Shown here: positions 42,237 to 49,752 of the stretch, piece by piece
Layout: each line of letters opens with the position of its first letter
Position numbering within the stretch: the stretch's first letter is position 1
Assembly: GCA_028824685.1 (NCBI GenBank)
Contig: JAPPCZ010000096.1
Coordinates: forward strand, 42,312 to 106,311
Origin: Candidatus Poribacteria bacterium
Lineage (GTDB): Bacteria; Poribacteria; WGA-4E; WGA-3G
Length of the DNA: 64,000 nucleotides
Direction: 5' to 3'
Notes under the pieces: generated by a model
The model's database searches: none
The model's input: only the letters and a program-made list of their open reading frames with translations
Told to the model about the DNA's origin: nothing
Position numbers and translations under genes: made by a program

Positions 42237-44894
42237 TCACGAAGAAAGCATCGTGAGACTACGTGCTAACTTCTCTTGTTCAACCAATAAACGTTCAAGT
42301 AGTTCCCGTTTTTGTGCCACAACTTTTTCCGGTGCACGTTCAATAAAATTAGGATTTTCTAATGTCTTTTGCGCCGCTGCAACGTCTTTGACTGTCTGGT
42401 CATGGCGTTTCGTTAGTCGGACTTTTTCAGCTTCAAAGTCAATTACACCTGCCAATGGGATATAGATAGCGAGGTCTCCAATTACCGCTTCTGCCGAAGC
42501 GGAAGGTTTCGGTAAAGACTCTGCAATAGTTATATTGGATACCCGTGTAAAGGCAGGCAAATACTGTTCAAGATATGTCTCAAGTCGTTTCCGATCTTCA
42601 GCATTCGGTGATTGAATGTGTACTTCCACTGATGCTCCGATTGGAACGTTCAGTTCACCGCGAATGCTTCTGATATTCTCAATAACTTCCATGATATTCG
42701 TCATCGTTGCTTCTGCTGTGGGATTTTCCCCGATTGGTTCTGGCCAAGGTGCAACAGTCACAGATGCGTTGTCGTTAGCAAGAGAATTATTACCGCCATG
42801 CGGAAGTTGTTGCCAAATTTCCTCTGTTAAAAACGGCATTATTGGGTGTAGGAGCCGCATCATTTGCTCCAATACATCAGCAGCTACCCACAACGCCTTC
42901 GGTTCATTTTTTGAAAGACGTTGTTTCGCAAATTCCAGATACCAATCACAGAATTCATGCCACAGAAACGCATAGAGAGTTTGTGCCATTTCGTAGAATC
43001 TGAAGTTTTCAATTGCATCGGTCGCAGTTTTGATTGTATGGCTCAAGCGACTTTGTATCCATTGAATTTCTAATAATTCTTGTCCTTCTGTCATCTCTGC
43101 ATTTTCTGCTGGAACAGGAAACTTCTCTAAGTTCATGAGAATGAATCGAGCTGCATTCCAAATTTTGTTTGTAAATCGTTTGCCAGCCTCAATCTGAGAT
43201 TCCAATAGCGGGACGTAAGGGATCGGTGTGCTTGTGTTTGCAAGTGCAAATCGGAAGGCATCAGTGCCATAAGTTGCAATCGTCTCCAAAGGATCGATGC
43301 TATTTCCTTTTGATTTGCTCATTTTCTGCCCTTTTTCGTCAGCAACAAGCCCATGCAGATAGACCTTACGAAATGGCACCTCATCCATACATCCGAGTCC
43401 TAACATAATCATTCTTGCTACCCAGAAAAACAGGATATCCCACCCGGTGACAAGCACAGATGTGGGATAAAAAGTTTTTAACTCATCCGTTTCTTCTGGC
43501 CATCCCATTGTTGAAAAGGGCCACAATCCTGAACTAAACCATGTGTCTAATACATCTTCATCTTGATGAAAGTCAGTAGCGCCGCATTCACACTGTTGCG
43601 GTGTATCCATTGCAACAGTCACTGCATCACAAGCATTACAATACCATATTGGGAGTCGGTGTCCCCACCATCTTTGACGTGAAATCGGCCACGGTTCAAT
43701 ATTCTCCATCCAATGAAAAAAACGGGTCGTTTCACGTTCAGGAATAAATGTGATTTCACCCTTTTTTGTCGCTTCTATTGCGCGTTCTGCAAGGGGACGC
43801 ACATTCATGAACCATTGTGGCGAAATTGCGGGTTCTACGACTGTGTTGCAACGATCATGATGTCCTACAGCATGTCTATGCGGTACAATTTTGACAAGAA
43901 AACCCTCTTTTTTCAAATCTTCTACTACCATTTTTCGGCAGTCCCATCGGGACAAGTTGACGTATTTTTTAGGCGCATTTTCGTTGATATGCCCGTCTTG
44001 CGTGAAGACAGTGCGTTGTTCAAGATCGTGTCTCAAACCGATTTCATAGTCATTGACATCGTGGGCAGGCGTAACTTTCAATGCCCCTGTCCCAAATTCG
44101 GTATCCACATAGTCATCTGCTATAATCGGAATCTTTCTGTCGCAAAGTGGAAGAAGAACTTTTTTGCCTATCAAGTGTTGATAGCGTTCATCATCAGGAT
44201 GCACTGCGACTGCAGTATCACCTAACATCGTTTCAGGACGTGTTGTGGCAATTTCAAGCATCACATCGCTATCTATAACAGGATAACGGATATGATAAAA
44301 GTTGCCATCTATTTCAATCGGTTCAATTTCAAGGTTACTTAAAACTGTATTGCAATTCGGACACCAATTCACCATATAAGTATCGCGATAGATAAGTCCT
44401 TGGTTGTAGAGGTGAAGAAAGGCGGTTTTAACTGCTGTAACGAACCCTTCATCAAAAGTGAATCGCTCCCGATCCCAGTCGCAGGAACATCCAAGTTTTT
44501 GAAGCTGCGAGACAATATAGTCGCTGGTTTCCTCTTTCCATTCCCACATTTGTTCAACAAACTTTTCTCTGCCGAGCGCGATTCGGCTTGTGCCTTCATC
44601 CGCGAGCCGCCTCTCCATAATGAGTTCGGTCATGATACCGGCGTGATCAGTCCCGGGCATCCATAGCACATTATAGCCTTGCATGCGTTTCCATCGGATA
44701 AGGCAATCCTGAAGTGTGTTATCAAGCGCATGTCCAATATGTAGACTACCTGTGATGTTGGGGGGTGGGATCACAATTGCGTAGGGAGGCTTGTCGGATG
44801 TTGCTTCGGCATGAAAGAAGCCGTTGTTTTGCCAAAATTGGTACCATTTACCCTCAATTTCCTGAGGGTCATAAATCTTTGGAAGACTTGCCAT
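42237..44894 (-). CDS. valS: valyl-tRNA synthetase
   Basis: An 885-residue class I synthetase that charges tRNA-Val. HIGHA in PPNITGSLHIGHAL and KMSKSKGNSIDP are the catalytic signatures; the CP1 editing domain contains TTRPETMLGDTAVAVHP and GTGALKVTPAHD; the C-terminal coiled coil (LTKRHDQTVKDVAAAQK) is the ValS tRNA-binding arm. MASLPKIYDPQEIEGKW is the typical start, with AGGT 7 bases upstream, so the longer open frame was rejected. A consensus promoter lies upstream. Confidence 0.97.
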   Translation of the reverse strand: MASLPKIYDPQEIEGKWYQFWQNNGFFHAEATSDKPPYAIVIPPPNITGSLHIGHALDNTLQDCLIRWKRMQGYNVLWMPGTDHAGIMTELIMERRLADEGTSRIALGREKFVEQMWEWKEETSDYIVSQLQKLGCSCDWDRERFTFDEGFVTAVKTAFLHLYNQGLIYRDTYMVNWCPNCNTVLSNLEIEPIEIDGNFYHIRYPVIDSDVMLEIATTRPETMLGDTAVAVHPDDERYQHLIGKKVLLPLCDRKIPIIADDYVDTEFGTGALKVTPAHDVNDYEIGLRHDLEQRTVFTQDGHINENAPKKYVNLSRWDCRKMVVEDLKKEGFLVKIVPHRHAVGHHDRCNTVVEPAISPQWFMNVRPLAERAIEATKKGEITFIPERETTRFFHWMENIEPWPISRQRWWGHRLPIWYCNACDAVTVAMDTPQQCECGATDFHQDEDVLDTWFSSGLWPFSTMGWPEETDELKTFYPTSVLVTGWDILFFWVARMIMLGLGCMDEVPFRKVYLHGLVADEKGQKMSKSKGNSIDPLETIATYGTDAFRFALANTSTPIPYVPLLESQIEAGKRFTNKIWNAARFILMNLEKFPVPAENAEMTEGQELLEIQWIQSRLSHTIKTATDAIENFRFYEMAQTLYAFLWHEFCDWYLEFAKQRLSKNEPKALWVAADVLEQMMRLLHPIMPFLTEEIWQQLPHGGNNSLANDNASVTVAPWPEPIGENPTAEATMTNIMEVIENIRSIRGELNVPIGASVEVHIQSPNAEDRKRLETYLEQYLPAFTRVSNITIAESLPKPSASAEAVIGDLAIYIPLAGVIDFEAEKVRLTKRHDQTVKDVAAAQKTLENPNFIERAPEKVVAQKRELLERLLVEQEKLARSLTMLSS

Positions 44895-44937
44895 ATTATT
44901 ACCTGAAAACGACTCAATACGATTAGTAAGTATAATT

Positions 44938-44966
44938 ATTTTACCACATATAAGACTTTTTTTCAA
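44938..44966 (-). promoter_or_regulatory. sigma-70 promoter of the valS operon
   Basis: TTGAAA (44961-44966), 17 bases, TAAAAT (44938-44943), leading to a leader of about 37 bases before valS. Its -35 box is only 6 bases from the -35 box of the divergent promoter at 44973. Confidence 0.75.
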
Positions 44967-44972
44967 AAAAAC

Positions 44973-45001
44973 TTGCACAAAAAATTCAAGAGTGATATAA
45001 T
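44973..45001 (+). promoter_or_regulatory. sigma-70 promoter of the surface-protein cluster
   Basis: TTGCAC (44973-44978), a 17-base spacer and a perfect TATAAT (44996-45001). Transcription would start near 45008, leaving an unusually long leader of about 145 bases before the first gene at 45154. Confidence 0.8.
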
Positions 45002-45007
45002 AAACGC

Positions 45008-45153
45008 ATCAACCAACCAATAAATCAAAATATGGGTACCTCTGATCTAAACATATTTTAGATTTATTGGCTTGGTTGCTGGGGTGCCCACCATTTTTTT
45101 AAATGGTAGGTAGACCCGCAACTAAGCAATACACTATTATGAGGTGCAAAAAT
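45008..45153 (+). promoter_or_regulatory. structured 5' leader of the surface-protein cluster
   Basis: The leader can fold in competing ways. CAACCAACCAATAAATC (45010-45026) pairs with GATTTATTGGCTTGGTTG (45061-45078). ATCTAAA/TTTAGAT (about 45045-45063) forms a smaller stem that uses part of the same arm. ACCATTT/AAATGGT (45090-45107) forms a third with Ts in its loop. It does not match a riboswitch class I know; it may regulate readthrough or translation, or be a repeat element. Confidence 0.45.
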
Positions 45154-45369
45154 ATGAAACTTTATCGTAAATACCTCCGATACTTTGTTATCGGTATGAT
45201 ACTCGCGGCATTGGCGTTCGGAAGTCTGAGCCTCCGTGCCACGCAAACTAAGTCGTCACGTTGTCAACCGGATAGGATATCGCGTTGTGAGCAGACACCC
45301 AAGAAACAGCCGATACCAATGCCCGATTGTTCAAAACGCACCCCTTGCCCGCTGGAAAAATCGGAGTAA
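45154..45369 (+). CDS. small secreted cysteine-containing peptide
   Basis: A 71-residue protein with a signal peptide or N-terminal membrane anchor (YRKYLRYFVIGMILAALAFG) and a short mature part rich in Cys, Pro, Lys and Arg (SSRCQPDRISRCEQTPKKQ, then DCSKRTPCPLE): four cysteines that could form two disulfides. I do not recognise it. ATG 45154 has GAGGTG at proper spacing. It is the first gene after a strong promoter and is followed 34 bases later by a membrane-anchored protein. Confidence 0.75.
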   Translation: MKLYRKYLRYFVIGMILAALAFGSLSLRATQTKSSRCQPDRISRCEQTPKKQPIPMPDCSKRTPCPLEKSE

Positions 45370-45403
45370 GGGATAACTTTTATTTTATAAGGAGTCAACA
45401 CTC

Positions 45404-46282
45404 ATGATTAAAAAAATCTATTGGGGGTTAGCCCCCCTCATGATACTCATCGGCACCGGTGTGTTTCTGTATGTCAAAGCAGAGCAGAAAAACACCGTAG
45501 ATGCACATATTGCAGCAGCGGAAAAACTTATCATAGATGGAGACTATTATGAAGCACTCCTCGCTTTGGAACCTCTCTTGACGAGCAAGGTGAAAAGCGA
45601 AACACAAGAGAAAGCACTTTGGATCGCTCATCAACTCGGTGAGAAAGTCACTAAAATGGTTGTAGCTGAATGTGACGAGATTCGGAGCGAAGTCATGAAA
45701 AGAACAGGTAACAACATTTTAGCGGGAGATGCACGTAGCCAACTTTATTCAGAAAAGGTCAACCCTATAAATCAACTCGGTGCTAATATTTTGTCTAATG
45801 AGATGGGCACGTTTTATGATAAAGGTTTTTTGCGGCAGCTCATAGATAAATACCCCGACAGTCCGAAACGACCGTTTGCAGAATACCATCTGTTCTATAG
45901 TTTGGAATCAGCACAAATTGAAGATTCTCTTGAAGGTGTTTATGAGTATCTCGATGTTCTCCACACTTACGTCGAGAAATACGAAAAAACAGGGCGCGCC
46001 GAAGTCTACATGGCATACCGAGACTTTGCTCACATAAATCATGGGATTTGGGCAATGCTGACATTCCCTGACGATCCAGGGATTGATTTTAACGTTGTGA
46101 GTTCAGGAGATCCTGAAAAGGACAAACAAAGTGCTGCAAGGCACAAAGCTGAGGCACTGAAGTATTACGCTTTGTATCAGATCAACCCGTATGGTCTCCC
46201 GAACGAAACCGAAAATTTTCAACATTTGAAGAACAATGACGCATTTGGCGTTTTTTTCCTTAGCGGACTTTGGGGATGTTAA
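45404..46282 (+). CDS. membrane-anchored TPR-like protein
   Basis: A 292-residue protein with an N-terminal transmembrane anchor (KKIYWGLAPLMILIGTGVFLYVKA) and a helical periplasmic or surface domain: AAAEKLIIDGDYYEALLALEPL looks like a TPR, followed by further helices to LKYYALYQINPYG. The N terminus is a duplicate of that of the next gene (KKIYWG plus hydrophobic run). TAAGGAG precedes the ATG. No enzymatic motif can be seen. Probably part of a surface assembly with its neighbours. Confidence 0.75.
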   Translation: MIKKIYWGLAPLMILIGTGVFLYVKAEQKNTVDAHIAAAEKLIIDGDYYEALLALEPLLTSKVKSETQEKALWIAHQLGEKVTKMVVAECDEIRSEVMKRTGNNILAGDARSQLYSEKVNPINQLGANILSNEMGTFYDKGFLRQLIDKYPDSPKRPFAEYHLFYSLESAQIEDSLEGVYEYLDVLHTYVEKYEKTGRAEVYMAYRDFAHINHGIWAMLTFPDDPGIDFNVVSSGDPEKDKQSAARHKAEALKYYALYQINPYGLPNETENFQHLKNNDAFGVFFLSGLWGC

Positions 46283-46362
46283 GCTATCATCAAACATGCT
46301 GAATATACGCAAAACAATGCGAAATAACAGAGATAATTGAATTCAGTAAGGAGGCTAAACTC

Positions 46363-47187
46363 ATGAATAAAAAAATCTATTGGGGGATTGTTACCCTCAT
46401 ACTCCTGATTATCGGTGCTTTTGTATTTCTGATTGTAAAAAATCAGGCAGAGATACGGCAGCTTGAAAGAGAAACCGCTGCAGTCCAAAAGCAGCTGCAG
46501 CAACAAAACGCGCAACAAGTGCCACAGGGGGAACACCCCGCCGAGGGACACTTTCACGATGACGGCACTTTTCACGAAGGCGAGCATAACCCCTTTGATA
46601 CGCCCACGTGGAAAACACCGGCAGTGAAGATGCCAGAAAATGTCAAAGACCCTGCGGTTGCTGCCGCATGGAAACGGCTTGATGACATCTCAAAGAACAG
46701 GCATCAATGGGGGAACTTTTCACCCAGAGCATTAGAACTCATGGATGAATTGACACCTGTGCCAAGTATTTATGATACCACAGAGGGGGAAGATTGCGGT
46801 GGAGAATTCATACCGACCCTTGATGAGCTTGCGAAGCTGCGCGACCCACGATCAGCAGAACTCTTGTTGGCGTATCAGATGGATAGCGGCGTAAGCGGGA
46901 ATCCCCCGCATGAAGCGTTACGTGCGATGGGGCCTGCAGCTGTCCCTGCCCTCATTGCCCGGCTTGATTACCCACCCGGGGAGGATTCTCTGTTTGACCC
47001 TCTCGACTTGCTACCTCAAATTGTGGCCGCGCATCGTTTGGAATTAGATGATATTGTGGAACACATCATCATTCCGAAAATAAAAGCGATAGCTGCTTAT
47101 GAAGGCCCCGGGGAGCGTGTTGAGTCTAACAAACAGCTTGCCCTTAACGCTCTTGAAGCGATTCTTCAAAAGCCGAGGGAACGGTAA
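46363..47187 (+). CDS. membrane-anchored protein with His-rich linker and HEAT-like repeats
   Basis: A 274-residue protein: anchor KKIYWGIVTLILLIIGAFVF, a coiled coil (KNQAEIRQLERETAAVQKQL), a His/Glu-rich linker (EGHFHDDGTFHEGEHNPFD, about residues 67-85) that could bind metal, then a C-terminal domain of HEAT-like helices (LDELAKLRDPRSAELLLAYQ, LRAMGPAAVPALIARLDYP). AAGGAGG is 8 bases before the ATG. Function unknown; domain order suggests a tethered scaffold outside the inner membrane. Confidence 0.78.
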   Translation: MNKKIYWGIVTLILLIIGAFVFLIVKNQAEIRQLERETAAVQKQLQQQNAQQVPQGEHPAEGHFHDDGTFHEGEHNPFDTPTWKTPAVKMPENVKDPAVAAAWKRLDDISKNRHQWGNFSPRALELMDELTPVPSIYDTTEGEDCGGEFIPTLDELAKLRDPRSAELLLAYQMDSGVSGNPPHEALRAMGPAAVPALIARLDYPPGEDSLFDPLDLLPQIVAAHRLELDDIVEHIIIPKIKAIAAYEGPGERVESNKQLALNALEAILQKPRER

Positions 47188-47228
47188 ATCCAATAACATG
47201 TCTATTTTATTAAGGAGTTTTTATTATA

Positions 47229-48869
47229 ATGAAATTCAAATCTGTTTGTTTCTTCGTATTATTAGTTGTTTGCGCATTTGCTTTCGGTTCGGGGTCCCAG
47301 CAAGTAGCACCTGTCCTTGAGTTTCGGTCTTGGAAGGCGGGACAAGGTGCCGCAAATACCGAATCGGGTACCTTTATCACAAATACAGAAACTACTTGCA
47401 CAGTCACTGGAACGGTGGGTTATGCAGCGAATCAACCCGCGAATGCTGCGACTCTCCTGAGTTTCAATTGGAACGTAACGATGACCCACGGATTCACTTT
47501 TTCTACGACAACAAAGACGCAGAGTGGGAACACTGGATCAACAGGCACCACATTCAGTTGGACAAGTACCGGCACCGGTCATCAGCATAGTAGCACCACC
47601 CGTGCACACTGTACCAATTATTCGGAATATAATAGTAATAATGCGGGACACCATGGTGGCAGGGCTATCCCCAACGATGATAATGATCTTCAGGATGCCC
47701 CCATGGCAGTAACGATAAAGTTTGTGGGCACTTATAAGAACGGATGTCAACAATGCTCTGGGAGTGGATGCAGCGCATGCCAAGTAACAATCACCCGAAC
47801 ATTAACACAAGATACCATTGACCAGATGCGGCAGGAATATCTCGATAATCAAAGGCTTCAACAGACCCACAGACCTAACGGTACTGCAATAACTATCCCT
47901 CCCAGGTCAGATTTCAGTGATAGTAATAGCTACAATGACGGTCACTACAGTAAAATGATTGATAAAAACTTGGCAACCAAAAAGCAGCATTGGGCACAAG
48001 CATGTGATAAATATGTTGGTGAAGATCTCAAAAAATCACATCGTATCACAAGTCTACATAAGACAGGCGGTTATCGTAATTCACATCACCACCTCTATCA
48101 CGTACTGAAAGGATCATTTAGTAGTACCACAGCGTTCGGAAGTTTTCACCAATACGGTCGCGCCCTGGATGTCAGAACCGTTGATATGGATGGCGATAAG
48201 GTGCTTGAAAATACTAGGGCGACAAAATGGCGAGATAGCGAGGATATGGCGAATGCTGCCAAGAAGTATGCCAACGCTGGTTATAGAAAATGGAATTATA
48301 GTGATGGTCATGTGCATGCACAATGGGCAGGGAATAGCACATCCAGTGAAAGGGTCACTCAAACCCCAGAGGAGAACGATCCATCGCCGATGGAGCAGTC
48401 CACCACAACCACGACAACCACAACGTCATCAACGACAACATCGTCAACAACACCATCAACGACAACAACACCGCCAACGCCTACTTACCACGCGTGTGGT
48501 GTTCACGAGACGTGGCAATCTGGGGATCATTCGGCTGCGGGTTGTGGCACCTCTGGTCATTATGTTTGCGATGGTTCAGACCATTCACTGCAAGCGCGTT
48601 GCGCAGAAACGGATGAATACGGCACGCGTTGCACGGTCACCAGTTGCTATGCTTGTGATGGGCATTCGCACGTGTATCCGCAGTTATACAAGGCATGTAC
48701 GCGCATTGTAACCAAACAGCGTTGGGATGTCGTTGGCAGAACAAAGAAGGGCAAGCGTATTTATGGCTGGGTGGATTACCAAGAAGCATGTGGTGAAACG
48801 TTTTATATTTTTGGTACGGACACATGCGAGATTGTAGATAATCGCGCTTATAGACACAGCGCAGATTAG
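47229..48869 (+). CDS. secreted M15-peptidase-like protein with Thr-rich linker and Cys-rich tail
   Basis: A 546-residue exported protein. Signal peptide KSVCFFVLLVVCAFAFGS. A Cys cluster at about 177-187 (CQQCSGSGCSACQ) precedes an M15-type metallopeptidase core: S305-x-H307-x2-G310-x-A312-x-D314 (SFHQYGRALD) and HVH at 361-363, which together supply the zinc ligands of D,D-peptidases such as VanY. A linker of Thr/Ser/Pro follows (about 391-420), then a Cys-rich domain (ACGVHETWQSGDHSAAGCG, SGHYVCDGSDHS, SCYACDGHSHVYP) like those of Poribacterial surface proteins. It may cleave peptide cross-links or be a binding module. Last gene of the cluster. Confidence 0.75.
   Translation: MKFKSVCFFVLLVVCAFAFGSGSQQVAPVLEFRSWKAGQGAANTESGTFITNTETTCTVTGTVGYAANQPANAATLLSFNWNVTMTHGFTFSTTTKTQSGNTGSTGTTFSWTSTGTGHQHSSTTRAHCTNYSEYNSNNAGHHGGRAIPNDDNDLQDAPMAVTIKFVGTYKNGCQQCSGSGCSACQVTITRTLTQDTIDQMRQEYLDNQRLQQTHRPNGTAITIPPRSDFSDSNSYNDGHYSKMIDKNLATKKQHWAQACDKYVGEDLKKSHRITSLHKTGGYRNSHHHLYHVLKGSFSSTTAFGSFHQYGRALDVRTVDMDGDKVLENTRATKWRDSEDMANAAKKYANAGYRKWNYSDGHVHAQWAGNSTSSERVTQTPEENDPSPMEQSTTTTTTTTSSTTTSSTTPSTTTTPPTPTYHACGVHETWQSGDHSAAGCGTSGHYVCDGSDHSLQARCAETDEYGTRCTVTSCYACDGHSHVYPQLYKACTRIVTKQRWDVVGRTKKGKRIYGWVDYQEACGETFYIFGTDTCEIVDNRAYRHSAD
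48395..48483 (+). repeat. low-complexity ACA/ACC-rich tract encoding a Thr/Ser/Pro linker
   Basis: Triplets of the type ACA, ACC, ACG and TCA follow one another without interruption for roughly 90 bases, encoding a Thr-rich spacer between the peptidase-like core and the Cys-rich domain. Such tracts vary in length by slippage and typically form extended, glycosylatable linkers. Confidence 0.8.
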
Positions 48870-48894
48870 CACCATTTTGTTTTCAACCTTCATA

Positions 48895-48925
48895 GGCAGA
48901 TATCCAATTTGGGTATCTGTCTTTT
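48895..48925 (+). terminator. terminator after the M15-like gene
   Basis: GGCAGATATCC (48895-48905) pairs with GGGTATCTGTC (48911-48921) using two wobble-type pairs, followed by TTTT. A second hairpin, AAATCCCT/AGGGATTT (48968-48988), follows in the 211-bp spacer before the convergent hpf gene; nothing else is seen there. Confidence 0.65.
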
Positions 48926-49080
48926 CTTTCCCCAATACCCTTATCAGGACAGATATAATGTGTTTAAAAATCCCTTGATTAGGGATTTAGAAGGTTAAAT
49001 GTCCAATTTCTGCCTATTTACTCCCTAACCCTTATCAAGGAAATTCGTAAGTCCTGAATAATATTCGGTATCCGATTGTG

Positions 49081-49638
49081 TTACGTAAAAGAAGGTTCAA
49101 CCCAACCGTAAGCCCCATCATCGGATTGATAGAGTAGATTCACCTGTCGGGTTTCAGAATTTAAAAACATCAGCAATGATTCACCTGATGTATGAAGTTC
49201 AGTCGCAGCTTCGCTCAATGTAAGCGGTTTTGCTGCGAACTTCTCAGATACTGGGACGATAACCGGAGGATCCGTTGAGTCGACATCTGCCGAAATTTCT
49301 GGTGCTTCTGGATTCAATTGGGCTACTACCTCGCGATGTGGTACATTATGACGTTTGTCTTTTACACGTTCTTTGTGTTTACGAATCTGGCTCATGACCT
49401 TATCTGCAGCACCATCTATAGCGGAAATAACTTCATGGGTTTTATTCTTTGCGTAAAATGATACGCGTGGTGCCGTAACTATTATCTCAGCTTCAAAACG
49501 ATGTTTTTCTGCTTTAATAATAACATTAAACTCTTGCATCTCTCCGAAACGAGATTCGATTTTTTCAGCACGTTTTAGGATATACTCATGAAGGTCGTCA
49601 GTAATTTTTATGTGATGTCCGGAATAGGTAATTTTCAT
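49081..49638 (-). CDS. hpf: ribosome hibernation promoting factor, long form
   Basis: A 185-residue long HPF. The N-terminal beta-alpha-beta-beta-beta-alpha domain (MKITYSGHHIKITDDLHEYI, RVSFYAKNKTHEVISAIDGA, basic helix KVMSQIRKHKERVKDKRH) binds the 30S decoding region. A linker leads to the C-terminal dimerisation domain (KPLTLSEAATELHTSGESLLMFLN, VNLLYQSDDGAYGWVEP), which makes 100S ribosome dimers. It lies directly downstream of rpoN, the conserved gene order of Gram-negative bacteria. A possible sigma-54-like site lies in the gap. Confidence 0.95.
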   Translation of the reverse strand: MKITYSGHHIKITDDLHEYILKRAEKIESRFGEMQEFNVIIKAEKHRFEAEIIVTAPRVSFYAKNKTHEVISAIDGAADKVMSQIRKHKERVKDKRHNVPHREVVAQLNPEAPEISADVDSTDPPVIVPVSEKFAAKPLTLSEAATELHTSGESLLMFLNSETRQVNLLYQSDDGAYGWVEPSFT

Positions 49639-49708
49639 AATGTGCCTCCCGCATAAATATCTAAAATTTGAAAATATTTCTCTAATAGATTATATAAAAA
49701 TCATCAGG

Positions 49709-49724
49709 TCAATAACAGTGCCAT
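49709..49724 (-). promoter_or_regulatory. sigma-54-like promoter candidate for hpf
   Basis: On the minus strand, TGGCAC-TGTTA-TTGAC in the rpoN-hpf gap matches the -24/-12 consensus TGGCAC-N5-TTGC except that the -12 C is replaced by A. It lies about 70 bases before the hpf ATG. The deviation at an invariant position makes this weak. Confidence 0.25.
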
Positions 49725-49752
49725 TGTCAAAAGTATGTCTAACGGAGCGAAG

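Noticed and set aside
48114..48362. minus-strand open frame opposite the M15-like gene
   Set aside because: Antisense shadow without a ribosome site; the plus-strand frame contains the zinc-peptidase signature.
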